This document shows, piece by piece, positions 8,771-18,186 of a stretch of 44,182 bases of DNA (the first letter of the stretch is position 1; each line of letters begins with the position of its first letter). The stretch is from Acetobacter persici JCM 25330. Its GTDB lineage: Bacteria; Pseudomonadota; Alphaproteobacteria; Acetobacterales; Acetobacteraceae. Both the position numbers and the translations under genes were made by a program. Under the pieces are notes generated by a model, which was not told the DNA's origin, did no database searches, and saw only the letters and a program-made list of their open reading frames with translations. The stretch covers positions 1 through 44,182 of the forward strand of contig NZ_BAJW01000027.1 of assembly GCF_000613905.1 (NCBI RefSeq), written 5' to 3'.

Positions 8771-11505
8771 CAGCTATCCTGCTTTTTAAGGAAAAGGCGC
8801 GCCCCGAGCATGTAGACGGCGGCAAAGGTGGCCAGTGCGGCATACATGGACAAAAAGGACCCGACCCCAAGCCCCTTGGTAAAGCTGCCCAGACAGATAA
8901 GCTGGAACCATGAGGCCGGGAATGTCTCTGCCAGATAGTAGGTCGCGCCCGTCAGGGTGGAAATGGGGTAGAGCAGCCCGGAAAAATTGGCGGACATGAT
9001 CAGGCAGATAATAGCCGTGCCGAAAATAGCCGCGACCTGAGAGCTGACAAAGGTTGAAATCAGCAGACCCAGCCCCGTGCAGGCCAGAATATACAGCACA
9101 GCCCCCACCGTAAGGCCGAGGAATGACCCTTTGAGTGGCACCCCCAGCACCGTGACGGACAGGACAACCAGCACCAGATAGGCAAGGATGGCCAGCCCGA
9201 CATAAGGCAACTGCTTGCCCACCAGATACTGCCCGGAACTGGCCGGGGAGGCGTAGAGGTTCATGATGGAGCCAATTTCTTTCTCCCGTACCACGCCAAG
9301 GGCTGTCAGCATGGTGGGGATCAGGATAAGGGCCAGCATGATGGTGCCCGGCGTCATGGCGTAAATGCTGCGGAATTCCTGATTATAGGCAAAGCGCGGC
9401 ACAATAGTGATGGGCATCAGACCGGCGGTAGTGGAGGCGGGCAGGGCTTTTTGCAGACTGGCTGCGTATGTCAGCAGCACGGCATCCACATAGGCGCGGA
9501 CATTGGCGCTCAGGAACGGCATTGCGCCGTCAATCACCACCCCTATAGCAGGGTTGCGCCCTGCCGCCAGATCCCGCCCGAAGCCATCCGGAATATCCAG
9601 CCCGAGTGCCACCTGCCCCTGCCGGATACGGGTTTCCAGTGTTGCGCGGTCCGGGGAGTAGGCCGTCTCATGAAAATAGCGGGAGCCACGGAACTGCTCG
9701 GCCAGTTCCCGGCTGGCGTGGGTATGGTCATAATCCGCGACGGTATAGCGGATGGTATTGATATCGAACGAGACGCTGTAGGCGGAAATCAGCAGCAGGA
9801 TGGTCGGGCCAAGAATGGCGAACATCAGGCGCAGGCGGTCCCGCGTCAGTTCCACGGCTTCTCGCCGCGCAAAGGCCCAGCAGCGGGAAAACCAGCGGAG
9901 CCACGCGGGAATTTCCCGCGCAGGTGCTGTGCTGGTCTGAGCCTGCTGGGGTGTGCTGGCCGCTGAGACGCTGTTTCCTGCATGTTCAAGAAACGTGATG
10001 AAGGCATCTTCCAATGTTGCGGCGTGGGCGTCCTGAATGATCTCATCCGGGGTGCCCATTGCCAGAACCTTCCCTTTGTCCATTAGGGAAATACGGTCAC
10101 AGCGGGCGGCTTCATTCATAAAATGCGTGGAGACAAAAATCGTCACATGCTGCTCACGGGAGAGCGCGACCAGATGTTTCCAGAACATATCCCGCGCGGC
10201 GGGGTCCACGCCGGAGGTGGGTTCATCCAGAATGAGGATGTCCGGAGCATTGATACAGGCCGCCGCCAGTTGCAGCCTTTGCCGGATGCCCAGTGGCAGG
10301 CCGGTAGGGCGGGCGTCTGCCTGTTCTTCCAGCCGGAAGTCTGACAGCATTTTAGCAACGCGGCGTCTGGCTTCCGCGCCGGAGAGGCGGAACAGTTCCG
10401 CCTGAAGCATGAGGTTCTGCCGGACTGTCAGTTCTTCATAAAGCGAGAAGCCCTGAGACATATAGCCAATGCGCATTCGCGTGGACATGTCCCCCGGCGT
10501 CACCTTGCGGCCAAACAGGGTCGCGGTGCCGCTGGTAATGTCCAGCAGGCCGGTCAGCATCTTCATGGTTGTGGATTTGCCGCAGCCGTTGGAGCCGAGG
10601 AAGCCGAAAATCTCGCCCCGCCGGATACGGAAACTGACATTATCCACGGCTTTGAACGTGCCAAACTGGCGGGTCAGGTTTTCAGCATCAATAACGGGCG
10701 GGCTGCCATCATTCTGATAGGGAGGGATGGTGAAGTCAGAAATTTCTTTCTGGTCCGCCTCTGGCAGCAGGGAGGTATAGGCGGCCTCGACTGTTGTGGT
10801 GCCGGTCTGTTTTTTAACGTCCGCCGTCGGGGCGGAGGCCAGAATACGGCCGTCATTCATGGCGACAAGCCAGGAAAACCGTTCGGCTTCATCCATATAG
10901 GCTGTGGAGACAATGACGGTCATGGATGGCCGCTCGGCCCGCATCTGGTCCACCAGTGCCCAGAACTGGCGGCGGGAGAGCGGGTCCACTCCTGTCGTCG
11001 GTTCATCCAGAATCAGCAGGTCCGGGTTATGGACCAGTGCGCAGCACAGGCTGACTTTCTGTTTCATGCCGCCGGAGAGCTGCCCCGCTGGCCGGTTGGG
11101 GAAGGGGGCCAGCCCGGTCGCCTCCAGCAGGTGCGTAATGCGGCTGGCGCGTGTGGGGGCATCCAGCGCAAACAGCCTGCCGAAGAAATCAATATTCTCG
11201 CGCACGGACAGGGTGGGGTAGAGGTTTTTCCCGAGCCCCTGTGGCATGAAGGCAAGGCGCGTCAGAAACGCTTCGCGCTCTGCCTTGTTGCGGATGTCCA
11301 CGCCCAGAGTGTGGATGGTGCCGGTTTGCAGGTGCCGCACCCCGGCAATCAGCCCCAGCAGAGTGGATTTTCCCACTCCATCCGGCCCGACAAAGGCAAT
11401 GGTCTGGCCTGCGGGAAGGGTGAGAGAGACGTCATGCAGAACGTCATGCCCGCCATAGGCGTGGCAGACACCTTCCACACGGATTTCAGACGGAGGGGTG
11501 CCCAT
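8770..11505 (-). CDS. rbbA: RbbA-type fused ABC transporter: two ATPase domains plus ABC-2 permease
   Basis: From the ATG at 11505 the product is 911 residues, the same length as E. coli RbbA (YhiH). The first nucleotide-binding domain has Walker A GPDGVGKST (residues 40-48) and signature LSGGMKQK. The second has GSNGCGKST and a degenerate signature (PLGIRQRLQLA) before LILDEPTSG. The C-terminal third is an ABC-2 permease with one helix, a large periplasmic domain and about five more helices. An upstream in-frame ATG at 11541 is possible, but the chosen start overlaps the HlyD stop as TAATG, and the GPDGVGK variant and length fit RbbA. In E. coli this family has been described both as a ribosome-associated ATPase and as a transporter; the operon context here favours export. 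Confidence 0.92.
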   Translation of the reverse strand: MGTPPSEIRVEGVCHAYGGHDVLHDVSLTLPAGQTIAFVGPDGVGKSTLLGLIAGVRHLQTGTIHTLGVDIRNKAEREAFLTRLAFMPQGLGKNLYPTLSVRENIDFFGRLFALDAPTRASRITHLLEATGLAPFPNRPAGQLSGGMKQKVSLCCALVHNPDLLILDEPTTGVDPLSRRQFWALVDQMRAERPSMTVIVSTAYMDEAERFSWLVAMNDGRILASAPTADVKKQTGTTTVEAAYTSLLPEADQKEISDFTIPPYQNDGSPPVIDAENLTRQFGTFKAVDNVSFRIRRGEIFGFLGSNGCGKSTTMKMLTGLLDITSGTATLFGRKVTPGDMSTRMRIGYMSQGFSLYEELTVRQNLMLQAELFRLSGAEARRRVAKMLSDFRLEEQADARPTGLPLGIRQRLQLAAACINAPDILILDEPTSGVDPAARDMFWKHLVALSREQHVTIFVSTHFMNEAARCDRISLMDKGKVLAMGTPDEIIQDAHAATLEDAFITFLEHAGNSVSAASTPQQAQTSTAPAREIPAWLRWFSRCWAFARREAVELTRDRLRLMFAILGPTILLLISAYSVSFDINTIRYTVADYDHTHASRELAEQFRGSRYFHETAYSPDRATLETRIRQGQVALGLDIPDGFGRDLAAGRNPAIGVVIDGAMPFLSANVRAYVDAVLLTYAASLQKALPASTTAGLMPITIVPRFAYNQEFRSIYAMTPGTIMLALILIPTMLTALGVVREKEIGSIMNLYASPASSGQYLVGKQLPYVGLAILAYLVLVVLSVTVLGVPLKGSFLGLTVGAVLYILACTGLGLLISTFVSSQVAAIFGTAIICLIMSANFSGLLYPISTLTGATYYLAETFPASWFQLICLGSFTKGLGVGSFLSMYAALATFAAVYMLGARLFLKKQDS

Positions 11506-12487
11506 TACCCGGCATTGCTCCGCAGGGCGGTTTTGGGCCATGCGGCGTCCGGACGCTGCCTGATATAGCCTTCACCCGTCATGCCTGCTTTGAGAAGCGC
11601 GCCAAGATGCTGCTGTTCTTCCGGCGTGACGCGGAGTTTGACACGATAGACAAGCTGCTCCCGCTCTGTCGCGGTTTCCACATATTTAGGCGTGAACTGG
11701 GCCTGACTATCAATAAAGGAGACGGTCGCCAGAACGGGGGTGTCGATGCCATCAAACTTGATACGCGCGTCATCTCCCACTTTCAGGCTGTTCACGGCGG
11801 CTGTCGGGAAAAATAGCGTCATATACGGGTCAACCGGGTCCAGCATGGAAAAAACGCGGCCGCCCGGCGCCACCACGCTGCCTGTTTCCACAATACGGTA
11901 TTCAATCCGGCCTGCGACAGGGGCCCGCAGGTCATGTCCTCCAGAACGGTCTGAATCTGGCGGACCTGCGCCGCGGCACCGTCCTTTGCATGCCGGGCTT
12001 CCTGCACGGCCTGCGCCGCAGCGGCCACGGCAGCCTGAGCAGAGTCAACCTGTGTGCGGCGCTGTGTGACTTCCATGTCTGAAACAAGGTTTTGGCGGCG
12101 CATGGTCTGGGCATGCCGCAGTTCATCCTGCGCAAGGCGCAGAGCCGCCTGATGCGCTGAAAGCTCCGCACCGGCCCGTTCTGCGGCACTGGCTGCCCGG
12201 TTCTGCTGGGCGGTCGCCTGATCATACTGGCTCTGTATGGTGGCGGTATCTTCCTGCGCCAGAACCTGATTGGCGGTAACGCTATCCCCTTCATGAACCA
12301 GAAGCTTTGTGATCCTGCCCGGATATTTTGCCGCAACGTCTATCCGCGTTAATTCCAGACGCCCGTTTCCGTAAAGAATGCCGTCCGGCACCCGTTCCGC
12401 CTGCTGATGCTGGTGCCATGTAAAGGCCCCTCCTGCAACAACAAGGAGAGACGCCGCAATAATCGTGATTTTTACAGGAGCTTTCAC
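11505..12487 (-). pseudogene. HlyD/EmrA-type membrane-fusion (adaptor) protein, frameshifted
   Basis: The product begins with one membrane anchor (ITIIAASLLVVAGGAF). A lipoyl-like segment follows (IDVAAKYPGRITKLLVHEGD), then a long alpha-helical hairpin rich in Ala and Gln. After VLEDMT the frame breaks. Restoring one base at 11930-11931 (plus-strand GG to GGG) gives LRAPVAGRIEYRIVETGSVV, the second lipoyl half, and the frame then runs to the stop at 11505. The corrected length is 327 residues, matching YhiI-type adaptors. It is the first gene of the efflux operon and is translationally coupled to rbbA. It would bridge the inner-membrane ABC complex and the NodT channel. Confidence 0.88.
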
Positions 12488-12563
12488 AATGGACCTTGTC
12501 TGGCAAAAAACGGATGAAGGTGGAGGTGGTGTGCGTTAAAGACGCGGCACTATGCTTAATTTA

Positions 12564-12605
12564 TGACGGAATCGTCAAGTTATTAATGCGTCATTTATAT
12601 GACGC
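12564..12605. promoter_or_regulatory. two palindromic operator candidates for the TetR regulator
   Basis: TGACG-GAAT-CGTCA occupies 12564-12577 and GCGTCAT-TTAT-ATGACGC occupies 12588-12605. Both are perfect inverted repeats with 4-bp centres built from the same TGACG half-site. They lie 77 to 118 bp upstream of the HlyD gene, where a repressor of the efflux operon would bind. Assignment to the TetR protein is inference. Confidence 0.65.
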
Positions 12606-12672
12606 TATACAGAACCGTTCAGGTCTTGATTATAGGCGGTTTCGTTAAGGTATTTTCGTGCTCCCGATTAAA

Positions 12673-12686
12673 TTGACCTAAATCAA
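12673..12686 (+). promoter_or_regulatory. FNR/Anr-type box upstream of the pyruvate-acetate operon
   Basis: TTGAC-CTAA-ATCAA matches the FNR consensus TTGAT-N4-ATCAA at nine of ten positions. A possible -10 element at 12713-12718 puts the box centre roughly 40 to 46 bp before the likely transcript start, the activating position for FNR. Confidence 0.7.
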
Positions 12687-12842
12687 TGAACCCATAAAAA
12701 ATCTTCATTTTTCATAAAGTTGTAAAGTTGACAGATCGTTCGTTTTTTATATGGTGTGCTGCAACATGACGTGTCGGGCGTGCCTGCTGCCTGTTTTGCT
12801 TAGAGCCTTAAAATTCGTGCCGCACGTGACGGGAGAACGATA

Positions 12843-14539
12843 ATGCCGATGAAGCTCCACGATATGACGCAGATTATGCAGGACACTGCGCGGCGCGGCG
12901 TAGGAAGCCGAAGGTGGCAGCGCCCTGTTTACGAACATTTTCTGCCCCCCTGTAATCAGGCGTGCCCGGCGGGGGAGGATATTCAGGGCTGGTTGGCTCA
13001 CGCGCAGGCTGGCGCATATGAGCAGGCATGGCGGGCGCTTGTAGCCAATAACCCGATGCCAGCCGTGCACGGCCGCGCCTGTTATCATCCATGTGAGAGC
13101 GGTTGTAACCGCGGGGCGCTGGATGAATCCGTGTCTATCCATGCGGTAGAGCGGTTTCTGGGGGATGAAGCCCTGAAAAATGGCTGGGCGTTTGAAACAG
13201 CGCCGGCCAGTGGCAAGAAAGTGCTGATTGTTGGCGCAGGGCCTGCCGGGCTTTCCTGTGCTTACCATCTGGCGCGGCAGGGTCATGCTGTTGAGATCCG
13301 TGACGCCGCTGCCGAGCCGGGCGGCATGATGATGCACGGAATTCCGGCCTATCGTCTGCCTCGCGCGGAACTCCAGCAGGAAATCGCCCGGATTGTCGCT
13401 ATGCCCGGCGTCACCCTGACGTGCGGCGTCAAGGTGGATGATCTGGCGAAGGCTGAAGCCGAGGGCGGGTTTGATGCGGTTTTTGTGGCGGTGGGCGCAC
13501 AGCTTGCCAACCACCTGAATATGCCCACCGGGGATGGAAAACGGCTGGTGAATGCTGTCAGCCTGCTGGACGATGTCAGCGCACAGAAAAAACCACAGCT
13601 TGGCCGCGTGGTGGCGGTTGTAGGCGGCGGGAATGTGGCGATGGATGCCGCCCGCACGGCAGAACGCCTTGGTGCGCGGGATGTGGTGATTGTCTTCCGG
13701 TATGATCAGGACCACATGGAGCGCTGCCGGGTGAGGCGGCGGAGGCCTTTGCTGAGGGCGTTAAAATCCGCTGGCTGAGCGTGGTGGACCATTTTGGGGC
13801 GGATGGCATTACGGTCGAGACCGTTACCATGAATGAGGATGGCAGCGTCACACCGACGGGGGAAACCACAACGCTGGCTGCGGACTCTGTGGTGATGGCT
13901 GTCGGGCAGCATAGTGATCTGTCCTTACTGGCGACAATACCTGATGTGACGGTGCAGAAAAACGATACGGTTGCCGTGGATGCCACAACGCTAATGACCG
14001 GCGCTCCGGGCATTTTCGCGGGTGGGGACTGCATTGGCGGGGCCCGCACCATGACGACGGCCACCGGGCACGGCAAACGCGCAGCGCATGCAATCCATGC
14101 CTATCTGAAGGGTGAGGCCTACGTGCATCCGGAAAGCCATCCGGTTGTCAGCTTTGATATGCTGCATCTGCCGGACTATCGGGATGCGCCGCGCAGCAGA
14201 CAGCCCGAACGCACGCTGACAGACCGGGCAGGGTTTGAGGAAGTGACTGGGGGTTTAACCGAGCGTCAGGCACGGTATGAGGCCGGTCGCTGCCTGTCCT
14301 GCGGCAATTGCTTTGAATGTGACAACTGTTTTGCCGCCTGCCCGGAGCAGGCTATTACGCGGCTGGGGCGCGGGAAGGGGTATGAGGTGTCCATGGACCT
14401 CTGCACGGGCTGTGCGCTCTGCGCCGCCCAGTGCCCCTGCCACGCCATAGACATGCAGCCAGAACCACCGGATGACCACGCCGCAACGGGGAACCTTGGG
14501 GAGCCTATTGCTCCGGCCAGCTTCAAAGTGCGTGCGTGA
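12843..14539 (+). pseudogene. GltD-like NAD(P)H:ferredoxin oxidoreductase with C-terminal 2[4Fe-4S] domain, frameshifted
   Basis: Domain order: an N-terminal iron-sulfur domain (CNQACPAGEDIQGWL and CYHPCESGCNRG), a FAD site (VLIVGAGPAGLSCAYHLA), an NAD(P) site (VVAVVGGGNVAMDAARTA), the GIFAGGDCIGG flavin-end motif, and a C-terminal ferredoxin-like domain with two cysteine clusters (CGNCFECDNCFAACP and CTGCALCAAQCPC). One base is missing at 13718-13719 (GG for GGG); corrected length is 565 residues. The protein resembles the small subunit of glutamate synthase, but no large subunit is present. The gene directly precedes nifJ, so it more likely passes electrons between ferredoxin and NAD(P)(H). 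It is the first gene of an operon under an FNR-type box. Confidence 0.85.
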
Positions 14540-14553
14540 GAGGAAAAAGCGTC

Positions 14554-17500
14554 ATGACCGACCAGAGTGTGACCGTAAAAAGTGTGACCATGGATGGCAA
14601 CACCGCCGTTGCCCATATTGCCTACCGCGTGAATGAAGTCTGCGCCATTTACCCTATCACGCCGTCCTCCACCATGGCGGAACTGGCGGATGCGTGGTCA
14701 GATCAGGGGATACGTAATATCTGGGGCAGTGTGCCGGTGGTGCAGGAAATGCAGGCCGAAGGCGGGGCCGCCGGATGTGTGCATGGTTCCCTGCAAACCG
14801 GCGCTCTGACCACGACCTTTACAGCATCACAGGGCCTGATGCTGATGATCCCCAACATGTTCAAGATTGCGGGCGAACTTACATCGACCGTTTTCCACGT
14901 TGCTGCCCGTGCGCTGGCAGCCGGGGCGTCCTCCATTTTTGGGGATCATCAGGATATTATGGCTGTCCGGGCCACGGGGTTTGCCATTCTGGGGGCCAGC
15001 ACCGTGCAGGAAGGGCATGATCTGGCCCTGATCGCGCAGGCCGCAACGCTGGAAGCCCGCGTTCCCTTTATTCACTACACGGATGGGTTCCGGACATCGC
15101 ACGAATATAACGGGCTGCATCTGGTGCCGGATGAAACCATTCGCGCCATGATTGATGACAAGCTGGTTCTGGCGCACCGCAAACGCGGCCTTAGTCCGGA
15201 AAATCCGTTTATTCGCGGCACATGGCATAATCCGGATACATATTTCCAGAGCCGTGAATCCGTGAACCCGTTTTATCAGCGGGTGCCGGATATCGTGCAG
15301 TCCGCCATGGATCGTTTTGCGGCACTGACTGGCCGCCAGTACCACCTGTTCCGGTATGAGGGCGCACCGGATGCCGAGCGGGTTGTGGTGTGCATGGGCT
15401 CCGGTGCGGAAGTGGTGCGTGAGACGGCAAAATGGCTGTGCCAGCAGGGGCAGAAGGTCGGCGTGTTGCAGGTGCGCCTGTTCCGGCCGTTCTCGGTGAA
15501 GCGTTTTCTGCAAGCGCTCCCCAAAACCGTCCGCTCCATTGCAGTGCTGGACCGCACGAAGGAGCCGGGCGCGCCCATGGAGCCGCTGCATGCGGATGTG
15601 GTGGGCGTTCTGGCCGAGGGCGTAGGGGAAGGGCTGTTTCCGCATATGCCGCGCGTTATTGGCGGACGGTATGGCCTGTCCTCCAAGGATTTCAACCCGG
15701 CGATGGCGCGGGCGGTGTTTGATGAACTGGCAAAGCCAGCCCCCAAAAACCATTTTACCGTCGGTATTCTGGATGATGTGGGTCAGACCAGCCTCACATA
15801 TGACGAGAATTGTGACATTGAGCCGGAAGGCACGGTGCGGTGCCTGTTCTACGGTCTGGGCGCGGATGGCACGGTGGGGGCCAACAAGAACAGTGTTAAA
15901 ATTCTGAGCGAAAAACCCAGCTGGTTTGCGCAGGCCTATTTTGACTATGACTCCCATAAATCCGGCGGGGAGACAGCCTCGCACGTCCGGTTTGGCAAAA
16001 GCCCGATTACGGCGCCGTATCTGATCCGCCATGCTGATTTTATTGCCTGCCACAAGTTTGATTTCCTGTTCCGCAGGGATGTGTTGGGGGCCGCGAATGA
16101 CGGCATTTCTTTCCTGCTGAACAGCCCGTATGGGCCGGGTGAAGTCTGGGACCATCTGCCCCGTAAGGTGCAGGATCAGATCGTTTCCAAAAAGCTACGG
16201 TTTTTTGTGATCAACGCGTCGGACGTTGCGCTGAAGCTCGGGCTTGGCCCGCGCGTAAACACCATTCTGCAAACCTGCTTTTTCCATCTGTCCAATGTGC
16301 TGCCAGCGGATGAGGCTATTGCGGAAATCAAGTCGGCCATTCAGAAATCTTACGGGGCAAAAGGGGATGCTGTCGTTCAGCTCAACTTCCGTGCTGTAGA
16401 TGCCGCACTGGATGCGCTGCATGAGGTCAGGGTGCCTGATCAGGCAACGGGTACGGTGCCGATGCCGCCGGTTGTGCCGGAGACTGCGCCGCTCTTTGTC
16501 AAACAGGTGACTGGTGAAATTATTGCGGGGCGCGGGGATATGATCCCGGTGAGCCATATGCCGGTCGATGGAACATTTCCCGGTGGCACCACGCAGTATG
16601 AAAAACGCAATATTGCGGTGGAAGTGCCTGTCTGGGACCCGGATACCTGCCTGCAATGCGGCCAGTGCAGCATTGTCTGCCCGCATAGCGTCATTCGCGC
16701 CAAAATGTATGATGTGGCGGATCTGGAGGGCGCGCCTGCCGCTTTCAAATCTGCGGACATCAATGCGCGGGGGTATCCGGACTCCCGTTTTACTCTTCAG
16801 TTCTATGTAGAAGACTGCACAGGCTGTGGCGTGTGCGTGGAAAACTGCCCGGCGATTGTGCCGGAAACGGAAAAACGCGCGATCAATATGGGTGAAAAGC
16901 TCCCTATTCTGGAACAGGAACGCCAGAATATCGCGTTTTTTGAAAAACTTCCTGATATGGACAGGACAAGCATTAACGAGGCCAATGTCCGTGGGGTGCA
17001 GTTCCTTGAGCCTCTGTTTGAGTTTAGCGGGGCGTGTGCGGGGTGTGGTGAGGCCCCGTATCTGAAGCTGATTTCCCAGTTGTTTGGTGACAGGCTTCAG
17101 ATTGCAAATGCCACCGGCTGTTCCGCCATTTTTGCGGGAAATACTCCTGCCCATGCCTGGAAAGCGAATGCTGAAGGGCGCGGGGTGGCATGGTCCAATT
17201 CCTTGTTTGAAGATAATGCCGAATTTGGTCTGGGCTTCCGCATCGCGGCGGATGAACAGACCAGTCTGGCCCGCCAGCTTGTGCAGAAACAGTCTGCTCT
17301 GGTGGGTGAGGATCTGGCGAAAGCCCTGCTCAGTGCCTCGCTGCATACGGAAGCAGATTTTGCTGAACAGCGGCAGCGGGTTGTAGCGCTCAAGCAGAAG
17401 CTGGAAGGGGTGGACGTTCCGGACGCGATCATGCTGCTTTCCGTGGCGGACTTCCTGATCCGCCGGTCTATCTGGATTGTCGGCGGGGATGGCTGGGCGT

Positions 17501-18186
17501 ACGATATTGACTCAGGCGGGCTGGACCACGTGCTGGCACAGGGCCGGAACGTGAATGTGCTGGTGCTGGATACGGAAGTCTATTCCAACACTGGCGGCCA
17601 GTCCTCCAAGGCAACGCCGCTGGGGGCCTCCGCCAAGTTTGCGGCAGCAGGCAAGCGGGCGCCGCGCAAGGATCTCGCCATGCAGGCCATTTCCTACGGG
17701 AATGTGTATGTGGCGCAGGTTGCTATGGGGGCAAACCCGGAGCAGGTGGTGCTCGCCATGCGGGAAGCCGAGGCGTATGAGGGGCCATCCATCATTCTGG
17801 CCTACTCCCAGTGCATTGCGCACGGTATTGAGATGCGTACAGGCATGAAGCAGGCGGCGCGTGCGGTGGCCTCCGGCTACTGGCCCCTGTTCCGCTTTGA
17901 CCCGACCATGCGGAAAAGCGGGCTGAACCCGTTCCGGCTGGACTCAACGCGCCCGCGTATTCCGCTGGAAGACTATGCCTATAAGGAACTGCGCTACAAA
18001 ACCCTGACCCGGACGCATCCGGAGGCAGCGGCGCATATGCTGCATCAGGCACAGGCGGCGCTGAATGAACGCTACCGCCTTTATGAGGATCTCGCCGCCC
18101 GTGATGGCAGCCGCTTCCTGCCGCACTGGAAGATGTGGACTGAAGTGACCCGGAACATGAGGAACAAGGGAGTTCAGAACTTATGA
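14554..18186 (+). CDS. nifJ: pyruvate:ferredoxin (flavodoxin) oxidoreductase
   Basis: The 1210-residue, single-chain enzyme oxidises pyruvate and CoA to acetyl-CoA and CO2 while reducing ferredoxin or flavodoxin. Visible parts in order: the pyrimidine-binding domain with YPITPSSTMAELADAW near residue 30, the CoA and gamma domains, two [4Fe-4S] ferredoxin clusters (CLQCGQCSIVCP near residue 700 and CTGCGVCVENCP near 755), and GACAGCGEAPY near 826 for the third cluster. The thiamine-diphosphate region is GGDGWAYDID and DTEVYSNTGGQSSKATP near 980-1020. All cluster cysteines are present and the frame is intact. I chose the ATG at 14554 because GAGAGG lies 10 nt upstream; a GTG at 14536 overlaps the preceding gene. 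The stop overlaps the next start (ATGA). Confidence 0.95.
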   Translation: MTDQSVTVKSVTMDGNTAVAHIAYRVNEVCAIYPITPSSTMAELADAWSDQGIRNIWGSVPVVQEMQAEGGAAGCVHGSLQTGALTTTFTASQGLMLMIPNMFKIAGELTSTVFHVAARALAAGASSIFGDHQDIMAVRATGFAILGASTVQEGHDLALIAQAATLEARVPFIHYTDGFRTSHEYNGLHLVPDETIRAMIDDKLVLAHRKRGLSPENPFIRGTWHNPDTYFQSRESVNPFYQRVPDIVQSAMDRFAALTGRQYHLFRYEGAPDAERVVVCMGSGAEVVRETAKWLCQQGQKVGVLQVRLFRPFSVKRFLQALPKTVRSIAVLDRTKEPGAPMEPLHADVVGVLAEGVGEGLFPHMPRVIGGRYGLSSKDFNPAMARAVFDELAKPAPKNHFTVGILDDVGQTSLTYDENCDIEPEGTVRCLFYGLGADGTVGANKNSVKILSEKPSWFAQAYFDYDSHKSGGETASHVRFGKSPITAPYLIRHADFIACHKFDFLFRRDVLGAANDGISFLLNSPYGPGEVWDHLPRKVQDQIVSKKLRFFVINASDVALKLGLGPRVNTILQTCFFHLSNVLPADEAIAEIKSAIQKSYGAKGDAVVQLNFRAVDAALDALHEVRVPDQATGTVPMPPVVPETAPLFVKQVTGEIIAGRGDMIPVSHMPVDGTFPGGTTQYEKRNIAVEVPVWDPDTCLQCGQCSIVCPHSVIRAKMYDVADLEGAPAAFKSADINARGYPDSRFTLQFYVEDCTGCGVCVENCPAIVPETEKRAINMGEKLPILEQERQNIAFFEKLPDMDRTSINEANVRGVQFLEPLFEFSGACAGCGEAPYLKLISQLFGDRLQIANATGCSAIFAGNTPAHAWKANAEGRGVAWSNSLFEDNAEFGLGFRIAADEQTSLARQLVQKQSALVGEDLAKALLSASLHTEADFAEQRQRVVALKQKLEGVDVPDAIMLLSVADFLIRRSIWIVGGDGWAYDIDSGGLDHVLAQGRNVNVLVLDTEVYSNTGGQSSKATPLGASAKFAAAGKRAPRKDLAMQAISYGNVYVAQVAMGANPEQVVLAMREAEAYEGPSIILAYSQCIAHGIEMRTGMKQAARAVASGYWPLFRFDPTMRKSGLNPFRLDSTRPRIPLEDYAYKELRYKTLTRTHPEAAAHMLHQAQAALNERYRLYEDLAARDGSRFLPHWKMWTEVTRNMRNKGVQNL

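Larger units (their letters stand above)
12488..12842. promoter_or_regulatory. divergent promoter region between the efflux and pyruvate-acetate operons
   Basis: This 355-bp gap separates two divergently transcribed operons and has no gene. The half near the HlyD gene contains the paired TGACG/CGTCA palindromes. The half near the GltD-like gene contains the FNR-type box and a possible -10 element (CATAAA, 12713-12718). GGGAGA lies about 6 nt before the ATG at 12843. Confidence 0.75.

Noticed and set aside
12843-14539. Glutamate synthase small subunit (gltD)
   Set aside because: No large subunit is adjacent, the C-terminal ferredoxin domain is extra, and the operon is for pyruvate oxidation.
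14827-17346. Minus-strand frames of 442 and 383 codons
   Set aside because: Antisense to the intact nifJ coding sequence, with composition mirroring it.
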